NCBI GenBank assembly: GCA_900544765.1
Contig: UQWI01000009.1
Location: forward strand, 62,001-126,000
Reading direction: 5' to 3'
Source: an uncultured Eubacteriales bacterium
GTDB lineage: Bacteria; Bacillota; Clostridia; Oscillospirales; Oscillospiraceae
Length of the DNA: 64,000 bases
In this document: positions 53,190 to 61,989 of the stretch, piece after piece
Numbering within the stretch: the first letter of the stretch is position 1
Layout: each line of letters opens with the position of its first letter
The notes under the pieces: model-generated
Seen by the model: only the letters and a program-made list of their open reading frames with translations
The model's database searches: none
Told to the model about the DNA's origin: nothing
Made by a program: the position numbers and the translations under genes

Positions 53190-53540
53190 ATGCTCTTCGT
53201 CTGCTATCCCAAATGCTCCACCTGCGGGAAGGCCCGCGCGTGGCTTGAAAATAACGGCCTCGAGTTCACCGAGCGCGACATCAAGGCCGAAAACCCCACC
53301 GCCGACGAGCTCCGCGAGTGGCACGGGAAAAGCGGCCTACCCTGGAAGCGCTTTTTCAACACCAGCGGCCAGCTCTACCGCGGCATGGGCCTCTCCGGCA
53401 AGGTCGACTCCATGGGCGAGGACGAGATAGTCTCCCTGCTCGCGAGCGACGGCATGCTGGTCAAGCGGCCGATACTCGTGACGGATTCCACCGTACTCGT
53501 CGGCTTCCGCGAGAAGGACTGGACCGCGGCCCTGCTGTGA
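53190..53540 (+). CDS. ArsC/Spx-family thioredoxin-fold protein
   Basis: 116 residues of the ArsC family (YusI/Spx-like). The redox motif is CSTC at 9-12 (YPKCSTCGKARAWL), followed by the fold-typical KRFFNTSGQLYR and VKRPILVTD. Members without the full arsenate site often act as oxidoreductases or RNA-polymerase-binding regulators. The function of this one is unassigned. SD AAAGGAG precedes the ATG; the next gene overlaps by 4 bp (GTGA). Confidence 0.9.
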   Translation: MLFVCYPKCSTCGKARAWLENNGLEFTERDIKAENPTADELREWHGKSGLPWKRFFNTSGQLYRGMGLSGKVDSMGEDEIVSLLASDGMLVKRPILVTDSTVLVGFREKDWTAALL

Positions 53541-53917
53541 ACCGCTACCCCTGGCTGGAAGCCTGCCTGCTCGGCTTCCCAGGCGTCACGACTGACTGCA
53601 AGCCCGAGTGGGGCTTCCTGCACTACCGGGTCGGAAGGCGCATCTTCGCCATAACCTGCACGCCCGACGCGCGCTATGAGCAGCACGCCGGGCGCGCGCT
53701 CGTTACGCTGCGCTGCGACGCGAGGCTCATCGACGGGCTGAAGGCGAAATACAAGGACATCGTGCCCGGCTTCTACGCCGACCACCGCTTTTGGATAAGC
53801 GTATACCTCGACGGCGGCGTCCCCGACGACGAGCTGCGCGCGCTGTGCTCACACTCCTACGACGAGGCCTTTTCCCGCCTGCCGAAGCGCGTGCGCGAGG
53901 AGATTAATCAAAAATAA
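53537..53917 (+). CDS. MmcQ/YjbR-family protein
   Basis: 126 residues, GTG start overlapping the previous stop (GTGA). The fold is that of the MmcQ/YjbR group: FPGVTTDCKPEWGFLHYRVG, a middle strand region and the C-terminal motif DDELRALCSHSYDEAFSRLP. These proteins have a CyaY-like or DNA-binding-like fold with no established biochemical role. It is cotranscribed with the ArsC-like gene. Confidence 0.83.
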   Translation: MNRYPWLEACLLGFPGVTTDCKPEWGFLHYRVGRRIFAITCTPDARYEQHAGRALVTLRCDARLIDGLKAKYKDIVPGFYADHRFWISVYLDGGVPDDELRALCSHSYDEAFSRLPKRVREEINQK

Positions 53918-53933
53918 TAAGGAGCTAATTTGC

Positions 53934-54563
53934 TTGAAAGTATACGATTTAACCAGGATAATGGCCAATGACATGCCTGTATGGCCCGGCACGCCGAAGC
54001 CCAGCTTCACCAAGAGCAGCCTGCTCGAGAAGGACGGCTTCTACGAGACACGGGTCGAGACCTTTTCCCACGTCGGTACGCACATAGACGCGCCGAGTCA
54101 CATCCTGCCCGGCGGCAAGACTCTTGACGAGTACCCGGCCAACACCTTCTGGGGTACGGCCTGGGTACTCGACGTCTCGAAGCTCGGACCCGGCGGGCTC
54201 ATCACCCCCGGCATGCTCGACGGCTTTCCCGGCGCGGATTTCCTGCTGGTGAGCACGGGCTGGGAGCTCTACTGGAACAGCGTGTCGTATTTTCAGGACT
54301 ACCCCGTCCTCACTCCGGAGGCGATACAGCGCGCGCTCTCCCTCGGCGTGCGCGGCATAGGCTTTGACAGCATGAGCCCCGATCCTGTCTCCGACAGGAA
54401 CTACACCAACCACAAGCTGATACTAGGCGAGGGCGCGCTGATAATTGAAAACCTCTGCGGCCTCGCGCCTATACGCGGCCGCAAGACTAAGTTTACCGCC
54501 CTTCCGCTCAAATATCTAAATGCTGACGGCGCGCCTTGCCGCGCCGTAGCCGTCGAGGATTGA
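53934..54563 (+). CDS. Cyclase-family metal hydrolase (arylformamidase-like)
   Basis: 209 residues of the cyclase/KynB family. The metal and active-site motif is HVGTHIDAPSH (H46, H50, D52, H56), with LLVSTGWE and a C-terminal LPLKYLNADGAPCRAVA. The family hydrolyses N-formylkynurenine or cyclic amides; no tryptophan-catabolic neighbours are present, so substrate is open. TTG start with AAGGAG about 9 nt upstream. Part of a plus-strand run with short spacers. Confidence 0.88.
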   Translation: MKVYDLTRIMANDMPVWPGTPKPSFTKSSLLEKDGFYETRVETFSHVGTHIDAPSHILPGGKTLDEYPANTFWGTAWVLDVSKLGPGGLITPGMLDGFPGADFLLVSTGWELYWNSVSYFQDYPVLTPEAIQRALSLGVRGIGFDSMSPDPVSDRNYTNHKLILGEGALIIENLCGLAPIRGRKTKFTALPLKYLNADGAPCRAVAVED

Positions 54564-54565
54564 AC

Positions 54566-55261
54566 ATGCCGCTGACACAGCTTACAGACAGGATATACTA
54601 CCTGCCGCATCAGCCCGAGCGCGAGCGCCCGCTGCTCGCATATATACACGGCCAGCGCTACAGCCTTGCAATTGACGCGGGCTACTCCAAGCGGCACGTC
54701 GAAGAGTTCTACGCCGGGCTCGATGAGCTCGGCTTCAGGCACCCGGATTTCACCGCGCTGACGCACTGGCACTGCGACCACACCTTCGGCCTGCATGCAA
54801 TAGACGGCGTCGCCATAGCCTGCAAGAACTCCAACAGGCGCATCAACGAGCACCGGCTGATGAGCTTGAACGAGGGCTACCGCGAGTACATGATAAGCCG
54901 CGACCACTATTTCGGCATTGAGTACCCGGAGGGTGAGCCTATCATTGTCCAGCCCGCGCCCATAGAGTACGAGGGCAGCCTGGACATAGACCTCGGCGGC
55001 GTGAGCGTCCGGCTCTTCCCCACCGTGGCCCCGCACAGCAGCGACTGCATCCTCGCCCTGATACCCGAAGAGCGCGTGCTCTTCCTGGGCGACGCCATCT
55101 ACGGCGACCCGGACGAGGGCTGGAGCTTTGACAGCAAGCGAATCAAGGGCCTGATAGACACGCTCGAGGACACAAGCTTCGACATCTGCCTCGCCAGCCA
55201 CGCGAACCCGCACACCAAGGCCTCGATGCTTCGCTACCTCTACCGGAAAATGAAGGGCTGA
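54566..55261 (+). CDS. Metallo-beta-lactamase-fold hydrolase
   Basis: 231 residues. The metal motif HWHCDHTFG is at 67-75 (H67, H69, D71, H72), a further His in TVAPHSSDCIL, Asp in FLGDAIYGD and His in ASHANPH. Intact, unlike the related gene at 37049. It starts 2 bp after the cyclase stop, so they are co-translated. The substrate is unknown; glyoxalase II-type thioesters and lactones are typical. Confidence 0.9.
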   Translation: MPLTQLTDRIYYLPHQPERERPLLAYIHGQRYSLAIDAGYSKRHVEEFYAGLDELGFRHPDFTALTHWHCDHTFGLHAIDGVAIACKNSNRRINEHRLMSLNEGYREYMISRDHYFGIEYPEGEPIIVQPAPIEYEGSLDIDLGGVSVRLFPTVAPHSSDCILALIPEERVLFLGDAIYGDPDEGWSFDSKRIKGLIDTLEDTSFDICLASHANPHTKASMLRYLYRKMKG

Positions 55262-55339
55262 TCGAGGCCAGCGCCTGATGGTTCATTTTATTAGGCTATA
55301 TCTCCGACGGAGATAAACTTACATAGTAGGTAAGAAAAA

Positions 55340-55876
55340 ATGACGAGAAAAGAAGAACGCACCGAGAGCGCGGTCAAGAAGGGCTACGAGGCTTTCAAGA
55401 ACTCCTTCAACTGCGCGCAGAGCACCTTTGCCGGCCTGATGCGCGAGTTCCGGCCCGATGACCCGGCCATGGACACCCTGATGAGTGCTATATACCCCTT
55501 CGCGGGCGGCGGCTGCCGCGGTGACACCTGCGGCGGCGTAAACGGCGCGCTCATGTTCCTTGGAGTGCTCTACTACAAGGACGACACCCAGACGCCCTAC
55601 GGCTTCTGCAAGCAGCCCGCCATATCCAAGCCCGTGCGCGGCTACGGCATAGCCACCGAGTACGTCGATAGGTATGTGGCCAAATGGGGCAGCGTCATGT
55701 GCCGCGAGGTCCACCCGCAGCTCATGGGCAGGCAGTACGACCTGGCCGACCCGGTGGACGGCGGGAAGTTCTACATGGACGGCGCCGGAGATAAATGTCA
55801 GGAGGTCGTCGAGTTCGCCATCCGCACGGTGTGCGACACGATTCTCGACGATGACGGCAACGTCAGGGAGCTGTAA
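55340..55876 (+). CDS. C_GCAxxG_C_C family Cys-rich protein
   Basis: 178 residues. The defining Cys are in FNCAQSTFA, GGGCRGDTCGGVNGA, GFCKQP, SVMCREVHP, DKCQEVV and RTVCDTI. The family is thought to bind a metal or Fe-S centre and is often near redox or transport genes; its role is not established. It begins 78 bp after the MBL gene, which may mean a separate promoter; GTAGGTAAG is a weak SD. Terminator follows. Confidence 0.9.
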   Translation: MTRKEERTESAVKKGYEAFKNSFNCAQSTFAGLMREFRPDDPAMDTLMSAIYPFAGGGCRGDTCGGVNGALMFLGVLYYKDDTQTPYGFCKQPAISKPVRGYGIATEYVDRYVAKWGSVMCREVHPQLMGRQYDLADPVDGGKFYMDGAGDKCQEVVEFAIRTVCDTILDDDGNVREL

Positions 55877-55892
55877 AACACGCATAGCAGAG

Positions 55893-55924
55893 GCGGGAAG
55901 CCAGATCGGCTTCCCGCTCTTTTT
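55893..55924 (+). terminator. Intrinsic terminator
   Basis: GCGGGAAGCC, 5-nt loop, GGCTTCCCGC, then TCTTTTTG. Confidence 0.93.
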
Positions 55925-55930
55925 GCTCCG

Positions 55931-58900
55931 TCACTCCCACTCCCAGGCGCGGCCGCCGTCGGAGGTCACCAGGCGGAGCTGCGCCGTCTCGCCGGTGTCC
56001 TGGTCGAGGACTTCGACGGGGATGACGCCGTTTATGCCGTCAAACTCGGGCGAGGACGGCGTGAACACCCAGCGGCTGCGATCGGAGGCGTACTGCGCGG
56101 GCCGCTCCACTGCCAGCCGCGACCAGCTCTCGCCGCCGTCGTAGGTGCAGTACACCGTCGGCCCGGCGTCCTCATAGTACCTGTAGCACAGGAATGCCGT
56201 GTCCGCGTCATAGAAGCCCGCGCCGGTTATCATGCCGTGGTACACGCCCTGACGGTGCGGGTCGCCCATCGTGCGCCAGCTCGCGCCGCCGTCCGTAGAG
56301 ACGAAGAGGCTCAGCGGCGCGCTGCCCGCCGCCGGCATGCCCCTCAGCGCGAGGAACATCCCCGACGTGCCGAAGGTGCCGGTGTAGCCGCCGTCATAGG
56401 CGAGGTTATAGCTCTCGTCGAGCCCGGCGAGCGGGCCGGCTACGGAATAATAGCCGTTTTCATCCTGTATTCTCACCGTCGCCGGTGCGCCCATGGCGGC
56501 ATAGGCCGTAAGCCCGCCGCCCAGACTTACCTCATTTGAGTTAGGCATCCGACCCATGCCGAAGATTGACCAGAACTCGTCGTTCTCCGCGTCTCCGCCG
56601 AGGAAATAGCCGTTGCATGAGCCGAAGCAGATGGAGTCGCAGCTGTCCGTACCCTTGTAGGCCACGACCTGCTCGCCGCTTGAGAGCGTGAGCGTCAGCT
56701 TCGCGCCGTAGCCGCACTTGCCCATGTAGCCCTTCTCGGCGTTCACCAGCAGGGAGCGCAGGCGCGGCAAATCCACCTCATCGGCATATATGGGCTCGCC
56801 GAGCCAATCCAGCCTGGCTTCAACTATGTCGCCGGTTATGTCCGCCGGGGAGACGAATTTGTAGCCGCAGCGCTCGACAGCCAGGTCTATGGCGGAGCGC
56901 GGCACGCCGCCGTCGTAATCGCCGGAGAACGACGTGCGCTCGCCGTCATAAAAGAGCATGGCTCCAAAGCCCTCTACAGGCTCGCGCTCCTCGGCGAGCA
57001 TGGCCTCCGCTTCGGCGTCCGTGAGCTGGATATACTCGTATGTCTCGCCGTAGGTCTCGTTTATGTAGTACACCCTGAGATACGGCTCTGACATGTTATA
57101 CGACGTCGTGGACACGCCGCGCGCTTTGGCGTCCTCCAGATAGTCAATGCCGTCGCTCGTGTAGTTGTACGTATTGATATATACTGCGTTATCACGCGGC
57201 CTTATAACGACGGTATAGGCGTTTACCGCCCAGTCAATCGTGCTTCTCTGCGGGATTATCACGTTCTCCGGCACCTCGCCGGCCTGACGCGCGTCCATGA
57301 ACGCATCATACTCGTCGGTGGGGTAAAGCACAAAGGTTATGCCGTCTATCTCCATGCTGCTTATATCGTTCAGCGGGCTCGACGAGGGGTCGCCGTTGTA
57401 CTGCCCGACGATGTACCCATCGCCGACCGCGTTTTCTCGTGCGATGAAGCTGTAGCCGTTCAGCAAGTCTCCGTACTCGGCGAGAATCCCGTCGCGCCGT
57501 GCGGCGTCCATGTCGTGGAAACCACCGCCGGCGGTATACTCTATGTAATACGCCAGGTCCCCCGCCGTGCCGTACTCGCCGCGCGCGACGGCGAGCGGGC
57601 TCGCCGTCTGAGCGGGCGCGGCGGTGGGGTCAACGGGGCAGTGGGCGCGGATTATCTCCAGAGCGGCGGCGGGTATGCCCGTGTCGGCCATGTAGATGTC
57701 GGCGGTTTCGCCGTCCGCAAAGAGCGCGGCAGAGAACTCCGTCTCATCAAGCGCGAGCGACACTCGGTCTGAGGCGCGTATCTCGTCTGCCTGCTCGGCC
57801 GTGAGCGGTATCATCTCGCTGACGGCGCCGAACTCGGGGTGGATATAGTTCACCGCGATGGCGTTGTCAACAGACGAAACGTCGAAGCTTATGCCGCGCG
57901 AGACGGCGTCCTCAAAGTAGTCCGGGCGGTCCTCACCGTTAAGATACTCCCAAAATATATTGTAGAGTGCAAATCTTCCGAGCATCCCAGGCCTGTCCTG
58001 GCCGAAGAGCAGCACGGTGCCGTTTGTCATATTGAGCCTCGCGAGCGTGGTCGTGCTGTCCGGATCCATTTCCAGGCTCCCGCCGGGCTCGAGCAGGGTT
58101 ACGCCGGCCGAGAGCGCCGCGTTCTCATACCCGGTGAAGTCGTCCTCTGCGCCCTCGTCCAGCAGGAAAACATAGGCCGAACGCCCATCAGCGCTTACTC
58201 GCGCAAGTACGACCTCTCCCTCTATACGTATACGGCCTGGCTTGGCGTCAAGTATCTGCTGCAAGATATCCGCGTCCATGTCCTGGAACTCGCTTCCGGA
58301 GGCCAGTTCAAGGCAGTACGCCATATCTCCCGCCGTGCCGTACTCGCCGCGGGCCGGGCCGTCGTCTGCGGCGGGGTTGACGGCGCAGGCGGCGAGCACG
58401 AAAACGCACAGCAGCGCGGCGGCTCCGCTTATCCAGGCGCGGGGGCGCTTCCAGCGCAGGAGGTTCTTTATGCGGCCCTTGATGCCGCTCTCGCCGAAGG
58501 CCAGCGGCACGGAGAGCGCGCCGCGCCGCCCGGCGGCGAAGCGCAGCAGCGAGGCCGAGTAGTCGGCGCGCACGCCCTCGCCCAGATTTTTGAGCACCGC
58601 CTCGTCGCAGCTCATCTCCATGTCGCGCCCCGCGAGCACGAATGAGAGCCACACGAGCGGGTTGAACCAGTGCAGGCCAAGCGCGATGAAGGCCAGGGCC
58701 TTGAACACATGGTCGCCGCGCCGGATGTGCTGCCGCTCGTGGAGCACGATGTACTCGCGCTCGCCCTCGCCTATATCCGATGGCAGGTAGATCTTCGGCC
58801 GGAAGATGCCCAGCACGAAGGGCGAATTGATGCCGTCAGCGAGGCGTATGTTGCCCTCAAGCGCTATATTGCCCACCAGGCTCCGCCGCAGGCGTATATA

Positions 58901-59302
58901 TGACGCCGCGCCGTAGAGCAGCATGGCGCAGACGCCGAGCGCCCACACTATTGAGGCAATCTCAAGCGGCTCCATGCCGCCGGTGTACACCTGTCCGCTT
59001 ACCGCTTCGCCGCCGGTCACGACAGGCGCGCTCACGGCGGGCGGCGCATAGTACTCTATCACCGTGGTATACTGCGTGTTCTCCTGCGCCGGGGCGTCCA
59101 GCAGCCCCAGCAGCGACACCGCCGAGGACACCGACACGGGACACAGCAGGCGGAAGAGCACCACCGCCCAGAGCGCATACGAAAACGACTTCGGCGCGCG
59201 CCGGAGCAGCAGCCGCGCGAGCAGCACGGCCGCGATGATAACGGCGGCGGCTATGCTCATGTTCAGTACGGTCTGGAACGCGCCCTCAAGCCAGCTCAGC
59301 AT
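55931..59302 (-). CDS. BlaR1-type M56 metalloprotease sensor with large extracellular beta-propeller-like tail
   Basis: 1123 residues, far larger than usual M56 proteins (about 300-600). Residues 1-135 hold helices; the zinc motif HERQH is at 188-192 with E229 in DMEMSCDEAV; another helix at about 310-330 is followed by a lipobox-like LAAC. The rest is extracellular: two related modules beginning GEYGTAGD (about 340 and 600), other domains, and three Asp-box motifs near the C-terminus (STDGGASW, TYDGGESW, TSDGGRAW). BlaR1-like proteins cleave the BlaI repressor after an outside signal. The unusual sensor suggests a ligand other than a beta-lactam. ATG 59302 lies 4 bp after blaI. Confidence 0.85.
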   Translation of the reverse strand: MLSWLEGAFQTVLNMSIAAAVIIAAVLLARLLLRRAPKSFSYALWAVVLFRLLCPVSVSSAVSLLGLLDAPAQENTQYTTVIEYYAPPAVSAPVVTGGEAVSGQVYTGGMEPLEIASIVWALGVCAMLLYGAASYIRLRRSLVGNIALEGNIRLADGINSPFVLGIFRPKIYLPSDIGEGEREYIVLHERQHIRRGDHVFKALAFIALGLHWFNPLVWLSFVLAGRDMEMSCDEAVLKNLGEGVRADYSASLLRFAAGRRGALSVPLAFGESGIKGRIKNLLRWKRPRAWISGAAALLCVFVLAACAVNPAADDGPARGEYGTAGDMAYCLELASGSEFQDMDADILQQILDAKPGRIRIEGEVVLARVSADGRSAYVFLLDEGAEDDFTGYENAALSAGVTLLEPGGSLEMDPDSTTTLARLNMTNGTVLLFGQDRPGMLGRFALYNIFWEYLNGEDRPDYFEDAVSRGISFDVSSVDNAIAVNYIHPEFGAVSEMIPLTAEQADEIRASDRVSLALDETEFSAALFADGETADIYMADTGIPAAALEIIRAHCPVDPTAAPAQTASPLAVARGEYGTAGDLAYYIEYTAGGGFHDMDAARRDGILAEYGDLLNGYSFIARENAVGDGYIVGQYNGDPSSSPLNDISSMEIDGITFVLYPTDEYDAFMDARQAGEVPENVIIPQRSTIDWAVNAYTVVIRPRDNAVYINTYNYTSDGIDYLEDAKARGVSTTSYNMSEPYLRVYYINETYGETYEYIQLTDAEAEAMLAEEREPVEGFGAMLFYDGERTSFSGDYDGGVPRSAIDLAVERCGYKFVSPADITGDIVEARLDWLGEPIYADEVDLPRLRSLLVNAEKGYMGKCGYGAKLTLTLSSGEQVVAYKGTDSCDSICFGSCNGYFLGGDAENDEFWSIFGMGRMPNSNEVSLGGGLTAYAAMGAPATVRIQDENGYYSVAGPLAGLDESYNLAYDGGYTGTFGTSGMFLALRGMPAAGSAPLSLFVSTDGGASWRTMGDPHRQGVYHGMITGAGFYDADTAFLCYRYYEDAGPTVYCTYDGGESWSRLAVERPAQYASDRSRWVFTPSSPEFDGINGVIPVEVLDQDTGETAQLRLVTSDGGRAWEWE

Positions 59303-59306
59303 ACTC

Positions 59307-59666
59307 TCACCCCCTGCTCCGTCGGATGAGCTCTTCCAGCTCGCGCAGTTCCTCCTCACTCAGCTTCTTGCGCGTCGAAAACGCCGCGATGAACGCAGGC
59401 AGCGAGCCGGAGAAGGTCTCGTCCAAGAAGCGTTCGCTCTGCATGGCGTGGAACTCCTCGCGCGTGAGCTGCACAGAAACCGTACCTCCCTCGTTGCGGA
59501 AAAGCCCGCGCTCACAGAGCTTTTTCAGCACGGTGTATGTCGTGGACTTCTTCCAGCCCAGCTCCTGCGCCGCCAGCTTCACCAGCTCTCCGGAGCCCAG
59601 CGGCGCGTTGTCCCAGATTATGTCCGCAAAGCGGCTCTCTATTGCGCCCAACCTCAAATCGTCCAT
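59307..59666 (-). CDS. BlaI/MecI-family repressor
   Basis: 119 residues. The winged helix-turn-helix (about 5-72) includes WDNAPLGSGELVKLAAQELGWKKSTTYTVLKKLCERGL; the C-terminal half is the dimerisation region where M56 proteases cut. It represses its own operon. The ATG at 59666 has GGAGG 8 nt upstream; an earlier start inside the operator is rejected. Two inverted repeats GTCTAT-N5-ATAGAC precede it. Confidence 0.93.
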   Translation of the reverse strand: MDDLRLGAIESRFADIIWDNAPLGSGELVKLAAQELGWKKSTTYTVLKKLCERGLFRNEGGTVSVQLTREEFHAMQSERFLDETFSGSLPAFIAAFSTRKKLSEEELRELEELIRRSRG

Positions 59667-59681
59667 ACAAGTCGCCTCCAG

Positions 59682-59698
59682 GTCTATTATCAATAGAC
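59682..59698. promoter_or_regulatory. BlaI-type operator, site 1
   Basis: GTCTAT-TATCA-ATAGAC, perfect 6-bp inverted repeat, 16 bp upstream of the blaI ATG and next to its SD, so binding would block transcription. Confidence 0.7.
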
Positions 59699-59714
59699 TT
59701 CGTGTTTGAACTTA

Positions 59715-59731
59715 GTCTATCACGAATAGAC
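59715..59731. promoter_or_regulatory. BlaI-type operator, site 2
   Basis: GTCTAT-CACGA-ATAGAC, same half-sites, starts 33 bp (about three helical turns) from site 1. Both on the same DNA face. Confidence 0.7.
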
Positions 59732-59772
59732 CAAGCTGTCAACAGGAACCTTTCCCCGCATGCAGGCAGCGC

Positions 59773-59799
59773 AAAACCCGCCCGGAAAGACCGGGCGGG
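59773..59799 (-). terminator. Intrinsic terminator of the VanZ-like gene
   Basis: CCCGCCCGG, 5-nt loop, CCGGGCGGG, then TTTT on the minus strand; 7 bp past the VanZ-like stop. Confidence 0.85.
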
Positions 59800-59805
59800 C
59801 CTGGA

Positions 59806-61179
59806 TTATTCAAGCCACATGGACATCCACAGCGTTTCCCCGCCGGAGAGCGTGAGCTCCAGCACCGGGCGGTAAGTGCCCTTGCTGTCGAGCGTGTAGA
59901 CCGCCTTTGCGCTCTCGACGCGGACGTCTCCCTCGGGCAGCTCCCACCATGAGAAGTCCCCGCGGTAGATACGCCGCGCGCACTCGTCGCGGCTGATGGG
60001 AGAGGCGTACCCGATAAGCTCCGTCTCATAGACGCACCAGTCGACTCGAGCAAGCTTGCCGTCCATGACCTCGGCGGAAATCTCCCCGCCCAGCCCGGAG
60101 GCGGGGTCGAAGGAAAAGACATATGCCCCCTCCTCGTCCGAGAACTCCCCGCCCGAGGGTATTTCGAGGCCCCAGCCGCTCAGGAGCGCGCGTATTTTCG
60201 TCTCGCTCAACCCGGGGTCCGAGCCGCCGCTCTCTGTGCGAGAGGAGTAGACGTGGTAGTCGACGTACTCTATCTCCGGCCCGGCGTAACGGTACACCAC
60301 GCTGAGCTGGCCGTCGGTCGCGCGGAACCAGGCGGACTCGTCGTACAAATCCTCCATGTCCCGCTTCTCGTTGAACACGGCATAGAATTTATCCGCGCAC
60401 TCCCGCGCCGAATCCAGATTGCCGCCGGACGTCGAGTACATGCCGAGCTCCGCGCCGCTCAATCCCTCGAGGAAGGCGGCGGCGTCCTCGGAGAACGTCA
60501 CCTCCCCGGCGACGGGCTCGCCCTGCCGGATGTCTAGCTCGCTCATGCCGTAGGGCGAGGCGCTCCACACTGCCCAGGCAATGAATGGCGGCGAGAGGCA
60601 GACGAGCGCCAGCGCTATCGAGGCAATCGAGCGCGCAGCGCGCCTTCCGCGGGCGTTCATGCAAAAGCGCGCGAGCGCGAAGCCGCAGGCCGTGCCGAGC
60701 GTGTTGTTGAAGAGGTCATCCACGTCCGTGATGCCGCTCCCGAGCAGGTATTGCAGCGCCTCGATGACGAGCGAGGCCAGGAAACCGAGCGGTATCACCA
60801 GCCAGCGGCTCTTCCGCTCGCCGAAGGGCAGGGCGAAGAGGAAGCCGAATGGGACGAAAATGAGTATGTTCATGAGCTCGTTGATGAACCCGTGCGCGTT
60901 GAAATTGTGCAGCAGCACTCTGTACCCGTAGAAGAGGTCCAGGCTCAGCGAGCGGTAGGCCACCAGGGGGTCATAGGTGCTCGTCCTGAGCGCGAGCACA
61001 AACACAAGCGCGAAGATGTATACACACGAGACGAGCAGCCAGAGCTTCCACGCTGCGGAGAGGCGGCGTCCTCGCCGCCTGAGTATCAGCAGCGCGGCGA
61101 AAAACACGGCGACCCCCAGCGCCGCCGCCGGGAGCACGGGAGGCAGATAGCGTCTAAGCAGGTCAAGAAACGTAAGCAC
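59806..61179 (-). CDS. VanZ-like membrane protein with extracellular C-terminal region
   Basis: 457 residues. The VanZ-type region (about 1-210) has five to six helices with the motif HNFNAHGFINELMNILIFVPFGF split over two helices and DVDDLFNNTLG, which are typical. After another helix (about 200-225) a soluble extracellular half follows, of unknown fold. VanZ proteins lower teicoplanin binding in enterococci, but most chromosomal relatives have no assigned role. GTG start with AAGGAGG 7 nt upstream. Next to, but not in operon with, blaI. Confidence 0.82.
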   Translation of the reverse strand: MLTFLDLLRRYLPPVLPAAALGVAVFFAALLILRRRGRRLSAAWKLWLLVSCVYIFALVFVLALRTSTYDPLVAYRSLSLDLFYGYRVLLHNFNAHGFINELMNILIFVPFGFLFALPFGERKSRWLVIPLGFLASLVIEALQYLLGSGITDVDDLFNNTLGTACGFALARFCMNARGRRAARSIASIALALVCLSPPFIAWAVWSASPYGMSELDIRQGEPVAGEVTFSEDAAAFLEGLSGAELGMYSTSGGNLDSARECADKFYAVFNEKRDMEDLYDESAWFRATDGQLSVVYRYAGPEIEYVDYHVYSSRTESGGSDPGLSETKIRALLSGWGLEIPSGGEFSDEEGAYVFSFDPASGLGGEISAEVMDGKLARVDWCVYETELIGYASPISRDECARRIYRGDFSWWELPEGDVRVESAKAVYTLDSKGTYRPVLELTLSGGETLWMSMWLE

Positions 61180-61250
61180 GGCGTAACCTCCTTCTCTTTG
61201 CCGGTCAAAGTGTTCACTTTTATATACGAACGGAGGCGCCAAAAAGTTTC

Positions 61251-61275
61251 AAGCCCGGCCAAAAAAGCCGGGCTT
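61251..61275 (-). terminator. Intrinsic terminator of the GntR gene
   Basis: AAGCCCGGC / GCCGGGCTT stem with an A/T-rich loop, 10 bp past the stop. Confidence 0.65.
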
Positions 61276-61284
61276 GCGCTGTTT

Positions 61285-61989
61285 TTACGGCATATTTTCC
61301 AGGTAGTGGTCGAAGAGCGAGTTCAGGTAGTCCGCAGCGCCCTCGCCGTCGTTCTTCTCCAGCATCTCCAGGATGCGCCGTCCTTGCTCGAGCAGGGCGT
61401 CCGCCCCCCAGAAGCGCGCGGAGTCCTCCCAGAGTATATTCCCCACGCTCCGGAAGGCGTTCATTATCAGGGGGAAAAGCTGGTTGCCCGACAGGGTGCA
61501 GATGCGGTAGTGGAACTTCGCCAGCGCATCGGCTATTGTCTTGAGGTCGGGATTGCTCTTGGCTATCTCCGTGTATTCGTTGAGCAGCCCCTTGAGCTCG
61601 TCCAGCCCCTCCTGAGTATGGTTCCGGCCCAGGCGGACAAGAGCCCCGCCCTCGACAGCGCTGCGCAGCTCTATAATCGACACCACCATCTGCCGGTCGA
61701 GCTTGCCGCCGTTATAGCGCAGTATGGCGTTCAGCGTCTCCAGATTTCCGGTCTCGGCGAAGTCCGCCACCACCGTGCCGCGCCGTGGCGTAACCTCGAG
61801 GAAGCCCATGCGGGCCAGGTCCTCCAGGCCGATATGTACTATCGTCTTGCTTATCTTCATCTGTTCGGCGAGGTCCCGCTCGCTGGGGAGCCGGTCACCC
61901 GGTTTGAGCGTGCCGGAGAGTATCATCCCCTCTATGCGCTCGATGAACAGCTCTTTTATAGTGGGCGCTACTATTTGACCGAAATCCAT
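61285..61989 (-). CDS. GntR-family (FCD) transcriptional regulator
   Basis: 234 residues. The N-terminal winged helix (about 12-75) reads LKPGDRLPSERDLAEQMKISKTIVHIGLEDLARMGFLEVTPRRG, in pieces typical of FadR/FCD. The C-terminal FCD domain (about 95-225) has conserved His in FHYRICTLSGN and HYLENMP region, which often coordinates a metal plus a carboxylate ligand. ATG 61989 has GGAGATG upstream. The leader from the predicted promoter is long (about 370 nt). Targets unknown. Confidence 0.92.
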   Translation of the reverse strand: MDFGQIVAPTIKELFIERIEGMILSGTLKPGDRLPSERDLAEQMKISKTIVHIGLEDLARMGFLEVTPRRGTVVADFAETGNLETLNAILRYNGGKLDRQMVVSIIELRSAVEGGALVRLGRNHTQEGLDELKGLLNEYTEIAKSNPDLKTIADALAKFHYRICTLSGNQLFPLIMNAFRSVGNILWEDSARFWGADALLEQGRRILEMLEKNDGEGAADYLNSLFDHYLENMP

